A stretch of DNA of 17,660 bases. It comes from an uncultured Eubacteriales bacterium. GTDB lineage: Bacteria; Bacillota; Clostridia; Oscillospirales; Acutalibacteraceae. Positions 1-5,718 of the stretch are shown one piece after another. A program made the position numbers and the translations under genes. The stretch lies in assembly GCA_934446475.1 (NCBI GenBank), contig CAKSEH010000021.1, forward strand, positions 1-17,660, in the 5' to 3' direction. Numbering within the stretch: position 1 is the first letter of the stretch; every line of letters starts with the position of its first letter. The notes beneath the pieces were generated by a model. It was given only the letters and a program-made list of their open reading frames with translations, searched no databases and was not told where the DNA came from.

Positions 1-10
1 TGAATATAAC

Positions 11-117
11 GGCTCCCTTGTGTAAAGGGTAGCCGAAGGCGGCCGAACGGTAGTGAATGACAGTCCGGGGGACTGTCTTAAGCCGTGAGGTGACCGAACC
101 GCAGTGAGACGGTGGTA
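11..117 (+). repeat. Hairpin repeat unit A1 (forward)
   Basis: Starts GGCTCCCTTGTGTAAAGGG and ends GAGACGGTGGTAA. It contains the perfect arm pair GACAGTCC/GGACTGTC around 59-77. The same unit recurs at 2063-2173. Confidence 0.75.
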
Positions 118-148
118 ATTGTTTAGTGTAAAGCTTATTGAAAAGGAT

Positions 149-279
149 GCCTGCCCTGTGTAAGGTAGCCGAAGGCGGCCGAACGGAAGTGAATGACAGT
201 CCGGGGGACTGTCAGAGCCGTGAGGTGACCGAACCGCAGTGAGACGGTGGCAAAGCGAAGCTTTGACGGAGGGGTTGTT
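149..279 (+). repeat. Hairpin repeat unit A2 (forward, long form)
   Basis: Starts GCCTGCCCTGTGTAAGG and ends GACGGAGGGGTTGTT. Compared with the 54-bp counterpart at 2202-2255, it carries roughly 80 extra bases (about 164-245) that match the interior of unit A1, so one repeat is nested in another. Confidence 0.75.
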
Positions 280-437
280 AAAAGCTCAAAACAAAACAGC
301 GGCTTAAATATTAAAGATTAAACATTAAAATTTTAATATTAAAAATAGTTCGTTTTTTATTTTATTTTTTAATTTTAAATGAGAAAAAAGAAATTAAAAA
401 AGGTTAAAAAATATAAATATAAATTCACGAGGAAAGA

Positions 438-500
438 ATACCCCTCAGTCCCTGACGGGACAGCTCCCCTCTATTTGGCAAAAGCCAAAAGAAGGGAGCC
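438..500 (-). repeat. Hairpin repeat unit A3 (reverse)
   Basis: Reads ATACCCCTCAGTC, then stem GTCCC-TGAC-GGGAC, then AGCTCCCCT, then stem TTGGC-AAAA-GCCAA, then AGGGAGCC. The outer GCTCCC/GGGAGC arms enclose the second stem. The first stem differs in sequence from units A5, B3 and B5, but pairing is kept. Confidence 0.75.
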
Positions 501-610
501 TATAGGTGGAAACAGTTTTGCCTGTTGCTTCGCAGACATTTCCCGGAGCACGGGGAGATAACCCTTATTTCAACTTACACCAAAAAGCAGAGTGCCTAAA
601 AGATAATAAA

Positions 611-664
611 GCCCTCCTTGTGTAAAGGAGGGTGGCACGGCAAAGCCGTGGCGGAAGGATTGTT
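611..664 (+). repeat. Hairpin repeat unit A4 (forward)
   Basis: Starts GCCCTCCTTGTGTAAAGGAGGG, which is a self-complementary arm. It is followed by the stem CACGGC-AAA-GCCGTG and ends GCGGAAGGATTGTT. It is identical to 2590-2642. Confidence 0.75.
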
Positions 665-814
665 AAAGGTTCAAATTAAAGCAGAAGTTTAAATGTTAAA
701 GATTAAGTAAAAAATCAGGCATAGAAATCTACTGTCAAAAAGCAACACTTTTTCCTTTTTCATCCTGAATTTTAAATAAGAATTCAGGACAATATAAAAA
801 ATCACAAGGAAAGA

Positions 815-880
815 ATACCCCTCAGTCAGCCATACGGCTGACAGCTCCCCTCTATTTGGCAAAAGCCAAAAGAAGGGAGT
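815..880 (-). repeat. Hairpin repeat unit A5 (reverse)
   Basis: ACCCCTCA followed by stem GTCAGCC-ATAC-GGCTGAC, then GCTCCCCT, stem TTGGC-AAAA-GCCAA and AAGGGAG. It sits in the 272-bp block identical to 2560-2831 up to base 853, and then differs in the second arm. Confidence 0.75.
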
Positions 881-1089
881 CTTTGGTGGGAGCAATTTTG
901 CCGATTGTTTGCAGACATCTTTCTGAGCACGGGGAATAACCTCTGTTTCGCCATACTCCGGAAATAAGGGAGCCTTAATATGTTCCGAACAAGAAGTGAT
1001 AATATTTAGTTTTAATACAAAACAAAACAGTTCTTTATAAAATCATCACTCAAATTTAAAAATGTTAAATTATTGTTTAGAAATAAAGA

Positions 1090-1401
1090 TTACTTGTCAG
1101 AATTAAACGTGTGAATAATATACATAACAGCCTTTTTTTGTTCAACCGTAAGGCTTATCCAAGAATCAAAGAGTTCCTTGATTTCAGGGGTCATTTCAAC
1201 CATATCGCCTTCGGCAAAAAATTGGGAGAGCGTTATGCCGAATCCTGAACATATGGACTCCAATGTATTTATTGAAGGTGTGGTATTTCTTCTGAATATG
1301 TTAGCGATAGTAGCTTCCGCCAAACCGCATTCTTTCGATAATCGATATTCTGTCCAACCACGCTCATTTAACAATTGACGAAGTCTCTTATGTGTATCCA
1401 T
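1090..1401 (-). CDS. XRE-family HTH transcriptional regulator
   Basis: Small DNA-binding protein of 103 aa. Residues about 5-62 form a Cro/C1-type helix-turn-helix: an LRQLLNERGWTEYRLSKE start, then LAEATIANIFRR as the likely recognition region, then the family-typical INTLESICSGFGITLSQFF. The C-terminal 40 residues look helical and may dimerise or bind a ligand. The ATG start at 1401 is preceded by a G-rich ribosome site (GGCGGTGGGG). The gene is divergent from the SLOG-like gene at 1523. The 121-bp gap holds an inverted repeat that could be its operator, so autoregulation and control of the neighbour are plausible but inferred. The pair is enclosed by two repeat arrays, which suggests an accessory cargo module. 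Confidence 0.85.
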   Translation of the reverse strand: MDTHKRLRQLLNERGWTEYRLSKECGLAEATIANIFRRNTTPSINTLESICSGFGITLSQFFAEGDMVEMTPEIKELFDSWISLTVEQKKAVMYIIHTFNSDK

Positions 1402-1432
1402 TGCCCCACCGCCTTTTAGATTATTTTACCGC

Positions 1433-1485
1433 TTAACATAACGGTTTTATACCCAACACTTGTAATGTTTATACCATTATGTTAA
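1433..1485. promoter_or_regulatory. Inverted repeat in XRE/SLOG divergent intergenic region
   Basis: TTAACATAACGGT (1433-1445) and ACCATTATGTTAA (1473-1485) are inverted copies matching at 12 of 13 positions, with centres 40 bp apart. The spacing and the position between divergent genes fit two operator half-sites for the XRE protein. A TATAAT sequence at 1494-1499 could be the -10 box of the plus-strand gene, but I see no good -35. Confidence 0.5.
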
Positions 1486-1522
1486 ACTGTATATATAATT
1501 CATATGAAAGGTGTAGGGGTAA

Positions 1523-1996
1523 TTGCTGAATATTTACACAGTAGCTTTCTTTGGGCACAGGCGTATAGATACTCCGACAGATGTAATAAATATGCTTAAA
1601 AAAGAAATCCGAAAAATAATAGACAGAGAAGAATACACGGAATTTATCGTCGGGCGTAACGGCGAATTCGATATATGCGCTTCGTCAGCCGTAACCGATG
1701 TACAAAAAAACTATCGTGATGACAACAATGCCCTTGTGTTAATTCTTCCTTATCCTACTGCCGAATACCTAAAAAACGAAAAATATTTTTGCGATTATTA
1801 CAGCGATATAGAAATATCTTATGCTGCATCAAGTGTACACCCTAAAGCTGCGATGAAAATTCGTAATAAGGAAATGGTAGACAGATCCGATCTTATTATC
1901 AGTTATATCGAAAAAGAACAAGGCGGCGCATATGACGCTGTTAAATATGCAATGCGTCAGAATAAACCTGTTATAAATCTCTTTGAAAAGCTCTGA
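1523..1996 (+). CDS. SLOG-domain (YpsA/DUF1273-like) protein
   Basis: A 157-aa soluble protein with the look of the SLOG Rossmann-like superfamily. It has TVAFFGHR near the N terminus (GHR at 11-13), a glycine-bearing VGRNGEFD loop (43-50), an ILPYP strand (74-78), NKEMVDRSDLIISYI (115-129) and GGAYDAVKYA (134-143) before a final strand. These are the expected ligand-binding loops. SLOG proteins are thought to bind nucleotides or nucleotide-derived ligands; the ligand here is unknown. The start is the TTG at 1523 with GGGGT just upstream. The CTG at 1526 is an alternative, and no ATG is available. It diverges from an XRE regulator. Family-level call is fairly firm; the exact subfamily is not. 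Confidence 0.75.
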   Translation: MLNIYTVAFFGHRRIDTPTDVINMLKKEIRKIIDREEYTEFIVGRNGEFDICASSAVTDVQKNYRDDNNALVLILPYPTAEYLKNEKYFCDYYSDIEISYAASSVHPKAAMKIRNKEMVDRSDLIISYIEKEQGGAYDAVKYAMRQNKPVINLFEKL

Positions 1997-2062
1997 TAAT
2001 GTAAGTTTTTGAGTGACCGAGACGATAGCAAATGTTTAAAGTAAGGCTTTATTGAATATATA

Positions 2063-2173
2063 GGCTCCCTTGTGTAAAGGGTAGCCGAAGGCGGCTTAAG
2101 GCGCAAAGTGAATGACAGTCCGGGGGACTGTCTTAAGCCGTGAGGTGACCGAACCGCAGTGAGACGGTGGTAA
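2063..2173 (+). repeat. Hairpin repeat unit B1 (forward)
   Basis: Counterpart of the unit at 11-117, with the same GACAGTCC/GGACTGTC arm. It differs in a short internal patch (GGCTTAAGGCGCAAAG in place of GGCCGAACGGTAG). Confidence 0.75.
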
Positions 2174-2201
2174 ATTTTAAGTAAAGCTTATTGAATTAAA
2201 T

Positions 2202-2255
2202 GCCTGCCCTGTGTAAGGGGAGGTGGCAAAGCGGAGCTTTGACGGAGGGGTTGTT
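2202..2255 (+). repeat. Hairpin repeat unit B2 (forward, short form)
   Basis: GCCTGCCCTGTGTAAGGGG, then GGTGGCAAAGC and AGCTTTGACGGAGGGGTTGTT. The AAAGC/GCTTT arms pair. This is the simple version of the unit at 149-279, without the nested segment. Confidence 0.75.
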
Positions 2256-2411
2256 TTAAAATGAAAGTAGAACAGAAAGCTTAAATTTTTAAGAATAAAC
2301 ATCAAATTTTAATATTAAAAATAGTTCATTTTTTATTTTATTTTTTAATTTTAAATGAGAAAAAAGAAATTTGAAAAGGTTCAAAAATACAAATATAAAT
2401 TCACAAAGAAA

Positions 2412-2480
2412 GAATACCCCTCAGTCAGCCATACGGCTGACAGCTCCCCTCTATTTGGCAAAAGCCAAAAGAAGGGAGCC
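2412..2480 (-). repeat. Hairpin repeat unit B3 (reverse)
   Basis: Contains stems GTCAGCC/GGCTGAC and TTGGC/GCCAA enclosed by GCTCCC/GGGAGC arms. It is followed at 2481-2548 by the conserved GGTGGGAGCAATTTT...AGCACGGGG tail, also seen at about 506-560 and 884-945. Confidence 0.75.
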
Positions 2481-2589
2481 TTTGGTGGGAGCAATTTTGA
2501 CGATTGTTTGCAGACATTTCCCTAAGCACGGGGGGATAACCCTTATTTCAACTTACACTAAAAAGCAGAGTGCCTAAAAGATAATAAAG

Positions 2590-2642
2590 CCCTCCTTGTG
2601 TAAAGGAGGGTGGCACGGCAAAGCCGTGGCGGAAGGATTGTT
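2590..2642 (+). repeat. Hairpin repeat unit B4 (forward)
   Basis: Identical to the unit at 611-664. Arms are CCTCC/GGAGG and CACGGC/GCCGTG. Confidence 0.75.
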
Positions 2643-2790
2643 AAAGGTTCAAATTAAAGCAGAAGTTTAAATGTTAAAGATTAAGTAAAAAATCAGGCAT
2701 AGAAATCTACTGTCAAAAAGCAACACTTTTTCCTTTTTCATCCTGAATTTTAAATAAGAATTCAGGACAATATAAAAAATCACAAGGAAA

Positions 2791-2862
2791 GAATACCCCT
2801 CAGTCAGCCATACGGCTGACAGCTCCCCTCTGTTTTGTCTTACGACAAAAAGAAGGGAGCCT
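2791..2862 (-). repeat. Hairpin repeat unit B5 (reverse, second arm replaced)
   Basis: The first stem is GTCAGCC/GGCTGAC, as in its counterpart at 815-880. The second stem is TTTTGTC-TTAC-GACAAAA instead of TTGGC-AAAA-GCCAA. Both sides of the stem changed together, so pairing is preserved with unrelated bases. Confidence 0.8.
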
Positions 2863-2897
2863 AAGAGACAATAAAGCTTTATTATAAAAACAAAACT

Positions 2898-2925
2898 TTG
2901 TTTTCTATATTAACAAAATTATAGA
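2898..2925 (+). promoter_or_regulatory. Possible promoter for the TauE/SafE pair
   Basis: TTGTTT (2898-2903), 16-bp spacer, TATAGA (2920-2925), in an AT-rich gene-free stretch. The match is moderate, and the distance to the chosen start at 3122 would leave a leader of nearly 190 nt. Confidence 0.3.
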
Positions 2926-3121
2926 TTTAAGCAAACAATATATCCGGGAAATAAGACCTAAATATAAAAAAGTCAAAATTTCCTATATTAAAAGAAATAC
3001 AGGTTTAATGAAACCATATAACCGGGAACTAAAGCTTAAAAATAAAACAAAAGCTATATTCCCCGTATTAAAAAAAGGATATTATGGGGGTGATTGGGGA
3101 AAATATCCGTGGGTGAAGACT

Positions 3122-3523
3122 GTGGAAAGCGAAAACAGAAAGAAGAAAACAAATGAAAACGGAAAAAAGCCGCACTCTTTTTCGGTGCGGTTTTTTTGGG
3201 GTTGCATAACGGGGGCGGTAAACGGTCTTTTCGGCGCAGGCGGCGGAATGATAGCCGTACCGCTGCTTAAAAAGCTCGGAATGGACCAAAAAGAGGCGCA
3301 CACAAACGCAGTTGCGGTGATACTTCCCATAACGGCGGTGAGCGCAGTGGTTTACTGTTTAAACAAAACGGTAACCGTCAAGGCGGCGCTGCCCTTTATT
3401 CCGACGGGGCTTATCGGCGCCGTAATAGGTACGCTTGTGATAAAAAAGATTTCTCCGCTGGCACTTAAAACCGTGTTCGGGGGATTTATGGTCTATGCAG
3501 GTATACGCCTGCTTTTAAGATGA
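3122..3523 (+). CDS. TauE/SafE (TSUP) transporter, N-terminal half protein
   Basis: Membrane protein of the TauE/SafE family, which usually exports or imports small sulfur-containing or organic anions. The substrate here is unknown. The chosen GTG start at 3122 gives 133 aa, with GGTGA five bases upstream. The frame stays open up to an ATG at 3008, but that extra N terminus is lysine- and tyrosine-rich and unlike the family. After a basic N terminus come ITGAVNGLFGAGGGMIAVPLL, the family glycine-rich signature in the first membrane segment, and roughly three more hydrophobic segments. Full-length members are about 250 aa with two such halves, so this is one half. Its stop overlaps the next start (ATGA), implying translational coupling and a two-subunit transporter. 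Confidence 0.8.
   Translation: MESENRKKKTNENGKKPHSFSVRFFWGCITGAVNGLFGAGGGMIAVPLLKKLGMDQKEAHTNAVAVILPITAVSAVVYCLNKTVTVKAALPFIPTGLIGAVIGTLVIKKISPLALKTVFGGFMVYAGIRLLLR
3163..3197 (+). terminator. Terminator-like hairpin inside 5' coding region
   Basis: AAAAAAGCCGCAC (about 3163-3175) pairs with GTGCGGTTTTTTT (about 3185-3197), giving a GC-rich stem followed by seven T, the form of an intrinsic terminator. It lies within the first codons of the first TauE/SafE gene as called here, so it may be an attenuator or simply a coding coincidence. Confidence 0.5.
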
Positions 3524-3915
3524 ATATAGCAGCCCTCGCAGCAGGGCTTTTTTCGGGACTTATCGGTGCAATGGGACTTGGCGGCGGAGCCGTTTTGATA
3601 ATATACCTCACCGTTTTTACAGACACTCCGCAGCTTAAAAGTCAGGGTATAAATCTTCTGTTTTTTATACCCATAGCCGTTTGCGCCGTTATAATATACG
3701 CAAAACAAAAAAAGATAGATTTTAAAACCGTGTTTCCTATTGCGCTCGGCGGTGTTGCGGGGGCATTTTTAGGTATTTTACTTGCAAAAGTAACTGGAAA
3801 TAATCTTCTTGCAAAGCTGTTCGGAGCAGGTCTTTGTTTTATAGGTGCGAAAGAGGTTATACAGAGCTTGAAAAAGGCGTTTAAATATGTTAAAATGAAA
3901 TTTAACAAAGAGTGA
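3520..3915 (+). CDS. TauE/SafE (TSUP) transporter, C-terminal half protein
   Basis: A 131-aa integral membrane protein resembling the second half of a TauE/SafE transporter. AALAAGLFSGLIGAMGLGGG (residues 4-23) repeats the glycine-rich signature of the first half. Hydrophobic segments follow near residues 45-62, 70-88 and 97-112, and a basic C-terminal tail (KYVKMKFNKE) probably lies in the cytoplasm. The ATG at 3520 overlaps the upstream stop by 4 bp, so translation is probably coupled. Length matches the 133-aa partner, which supports two real genes rather than a broken single gene. The two products would form a heteromeric transporter. Substrate is not readable from the sequence. Confidence 0.82.
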   Translation: MNIAALAAGLFSGLIGAMGLGGGAVLIIYLTVFTDTPQLKSQGINLLFFIPIAVCAVIIYAKQKKIDFKTVFPIALGGVAGAFLGILLAKVTGNNLLAKLFGAGLCFIGAKEVIQSLKKAFKYVKMKFNKE

Positions 3916-4145
3916 CGAACATAAACCGAACGGTTCATTTGGCCGACCTTCATTGCCTTGCCTGTTCATTTTCGCTTGCCCGGCAATAAATAAGGGCACA
4001 ATGCTTTTTTAAGGAACAGCGCAGTTTAAATCGGAGCAACCCCCTGCTTTGTTTGCAAGGGGCAGGGTTTGCGACTGATTGCAAACAAACCAAAGGAGCG
4101 TTAGGTTATATGTTTCCGCCGCCAAAGGCATCGAGGAGAATCACA
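3916..4145. other. lexA upstream region with inverted repeats
   Basis: 230 bp without a gene. AACCGAACGGTT (3924-3935) is an inverted repeat with a 2-bp centre. GCAACCCCCTGC (4036-4047) can pair imperfectly with GCAGGGTTTGC (4062-4072). I find no standard Bacillus-type LexA box (GAAC, four bases, GTTC) and no confident promoter. The frame of lexA stays open back to 4053, but that extension lacks a good ribosome site. Confidence 0.4.
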
Positions 4146-4733
4146 ATGAAAAACACAGGTGTTACCGAAAATCAAAAAAAGATATATGAATATCTCGTCT
4201 CGCAGGCGGGAAAATCAATACCGCCGACTATAAGGGAAATTGTAAAAGCAACCGGAATAAAGTCGACATCAACCGTTCAGCTGGCACTGAAAAAGCTTGA
4301 CGAAATGGGATATATAAGCCGAAATGCAGGTTGTTCGAGAGGAATCAGAATTTCCGAGAGCGCAGAGTCGTCGATGGTGCCGCTTGTGGGAAAGGTTGCG
4401 GCAGGCAAGCCGATACTTGCAATAGAGCATATAGAGGACTATATCCCCTATCCCTCGGGCAGCGCAGAGGGATTATTTGCGCTTAAGGTGACGGGACTCA
4501 GTATGATAAACGCCGGCATATTGGACGGTGATATTGTTGTTGCCGATAAAAATTCTCCCTGCAAAAGAGGAGATATCGTTATAGGAATGGACGGGGACGA
4601 GGCAACGGTCAAGAGACTTGAATTTGAGGGAGACCGTGTGGTGTTTTTGCCTGAAAACCCCGATTTTGAGCCTATTTATCCGAAAGAACCGAGGGTTCTC
4701 GGGAGGGTCATAGGCTGTTTCAGAAGGTACTGA
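4146..4733 (+). CDS. lexA: LexA SOS-response repressor
   Basis: Transcriptional repressor of DNA-damage genes that self-cleaves when RecA is activated. From the ATG at 4146, which has AGGAGA nicely placed upstream, it is 195 aa, the usual size. The N-terminal winged helix-turn-helix (about 1-70) includes PPTIREIVKATGIKSTSTV. The cleavage bond is Ala86-Gly87 in GKVAAGKP. The catalytic serine is Ser119 in VTGLSM and the catalytic lysine is Lys156 in EATVKRLE, so the protein should be active. The residue before the serine is Leu rather than the common Asp. A longer frame from 4053 exists but is not favoured. rnhA follows one base after the stop, so the two are probably co-transcribed. Confidence 0.93.
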   Translation: MKNTGVTENQKKIYEYLVSQAGKSIPPTIREIVKATGIKSTSTVQLALKKLDEMGYISRNAGCSRGIRISESAESSMVPLVGKVAAGKPILAIEHIEDYIPYPSGSAEGLFALKVTGLSMINAGILDGDIVVADKNSPCKRGDIVIGMDGDEATVKRLEFEGDRVVFLPENPDFEPIYPKEPRVLGRVIGCFRRY

Positions 4734-4734
4734 T

Positions 4735-5184
4735 ATGAAAAAGGTCTCTGTTTTCACGGACGGTGCATGTTCGGGAAACCCCGGTCCCGGCGGATGGGGA
4801 GCGGTGCTTTCTTATAACGGAGTTAAAAAAGAAATTTCAGGCGGAGAAAAGGATACAACCAACAACCGAATGGAGCTTACTGCCGTTATAAAGGCGCTTT
4901 CTGCGCTTAAGGAACCCTGCGAAGTCTCGGTTACCACAGATTCAAAATATGTTTGCGACGGTATGAATTTAGGCTGGGCAAAGGGCTGGCAAAAGCGAGG
5001 CTGGAAAAAAGCGGATAAAAAGCCTGCGCTTAACAGCGACCTTTGGGAGCAGCTTTTGGAGCTTTGCGATAAGCATAATGTCAGCTTTTATTGGGTGAAA
5101 GGTCACGCAGGACACCCCGAAAACGAGAGGTGCGACGAGCTTGCGACAGCATATTATATGAGGTTAAGGGAAAATGAAAAATAA
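4735..5184 (+). CDS. rnhA: Ribonuclease HI
   Basis: Cytoplasmic nuclease that cuts the RNA strand of RNA:DNA hybrids, clearing R-loops and primer remnants. The 149-aa length is typical for bacterial type 1 enzymes. All metal-binding residues are present at the standard positions: Asp9 (FTDGAC), Glu47 (NRMEL), Asp69 (TTDSKYV) and Asp134 (ERCDELA), with the helper His124 (VKGHAGH). The tryptophan- and lysine-rich substrate handle is also present (LGWAKGWQKRGWKK, about 79-92). It starts one base after lexA ends, with AGAAGG inside the lexA end as ribosome site, and overlaps the next gene by 11 bp. Confidence 0.96.
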   Translation: MKKVSVFTDGACSGNPGPGGWGAVLSYNGVKKEISGGEKDTTNNRMELTAVIKALSALKEPCEVSVTTDSKYVCDGMNLGWAKGWQKRGWKKADKKPALNSDLWEQLLELCDKHNVSFYWVKGHAGHPENERCDELATAYYMRLRENEK

Positions 5185-5710
5185 CGCAGACAGGTTAAGA
5201 AGTATAGTGTTTTCGGCTGTTATTGCCGCTGTTTACGCAGGTCTTACATATATAAGCGCAGCTTTCGGCATTGCTTACGGCCCGATACAGTTTCGTTTTT
5301 CCGAAGCGCTCACCGTGCTTCCTATCATAACGCCTGCCGCCATACCGGGACTTACGGTAGGGTGTCTGCTTGCAAATATAACCTCCTATAACCCCGTGGA
5401 TATGGTGTTCGGGACGGCGGCAACACTTATTGCGGCGCTGCTTTCATATGCACTTAGAAAAATAAAAATCAAAGGCTGTCCTCTTTTATCGGTTTTGATG
5501 CCGGTTATTATAAACGGGCTTATAGTGGGCTTTGAAATTGCGGTTTTCTTTTCGGACAAAAAGGCAAGCTTTGCAATTTTTGCACTCAGCGCCGCCGAGG
5601 TTGCACTCGGAGAAGCGGCGGTTTGCATTTTGCTCGGAATTCCGCTTTATTTTGCCCTTACAAAAACAAATATTATGAAAACAATCAGGTATGATCATTA
5701 CAGACAGTAG
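5174..5710 (+). CDS. queT: QueT-family transporter (ECF S component, queuosine precursor)
   Basis: Integral membrane protein of 178 aa with about five to six hydrophobic segments. The signature YGPIQFRFSEALTVLP (35-50) after the first helices, and the following NPVDMVFGTAATL, match the QueT family. That family is regarded as the substrate-binding component of energy-coupling-factor transporters for a queuosine precursor such as preQ1. The ECF ATPases and T component are not in the window, so a shared module elsewhere would be needed. It overlaps rnhA by 11 bp, and CPBP follows after 8 bp. There is no room for its own riboswitch, so expression depends on the upstream operon. Confidence 0.85.
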   Translation: MKNNADRLRSIVFSAVIAAVYAGLTYISAAFGIAYGPIQFRFSEALTVLPIITPAAIPGLTVGCLLANITSYNPVDMVFGTAATLIAALLSYALRKIKIKGCPLLSVLMPVIINGLIVGFEIAVFFSDKKASFAIFALSAAEVALGEAAVCILLGIPLYFALTKTNIMKTIRYDHYRQ

Positions 5711-5718
5711 GTGAGGAT

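Larger units (their letters stand above)
1..953. repeat. Repeat array copy A (five hairpin units plus AT-rich linkers)
   Basis: Gene-free stretch built of short hairpin units at about 11-117, 149-279, 438-500, 611-664 and 815-880, in the order forward, forward, reverse, forward, reverse. AT-rich linkers join them. The same order recurs at 2051-2862. The reverse units carry a conserved tail with GGTGGGAGCAATTTT and AGCACGGGG. Small open frames here are made of repeat sequence and I do not regard them as genes. The array may begin before the window. I see no transposase, and mobility is inferred only from repetition. Confidence 0.85.
2051..2862. repeat. Repeat array copy B (five hairpin units plus linkers)
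   Basis: Repeats the unit order of copy A (forward, forward, reverse, forward, reverse) with units at 2063-2173, 2202-2255, 2412-2480, 2590-2642 and 2791-2862. Bases 2560-2831 are identical to 582-853. Other parts show scattered substitutions and small indels. No convincing gene lies here. The array ends shortly before an AT-rich stretch leading to the TauE/SafE pair. Confidence 0.85.

Noticed and set aside
379..561. 60-aa lysine-rich open frame
   Set aside because: It runs through an AT-rich linker and a hairpin repeat unit; its protein has no family look and the same stretch recurs at 2371 in altered frame.
689..895. 68-aa minus-strand open frame
   Set aside because: Read through repeat unit A5 and its linker; not kept open in the almost identical copy at 2667-2862.
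2371..2577. 68-aa open frame in the second array
   Set aside because: Consists of repeat sequence (unit B3 and tail), with no ribosome site and no conserved protein between the two array copies.
11..2862. CRISPR array
   Set aside because: Repeat units are irregularly spaced, alternate in orientation and are hairpins with homologous linkers rather than unique spacers; no cas genes are present.
3008..3121. N-terminal extension of the first TauE/SafE protein from the ATG at 3008
   Set aside because: Polar, lysine-rich and unlike the family, with only a weak ribosome site; the GTG at 3122 has GGTGA and gives a length equal to the partner.
4053..4145. N-terminal extension of LexA from 4053
   Set aside because: The ATG at 4146 has a strong AGGAGA and yields the standard 195-aa LexA; the extension shows no family similarity.
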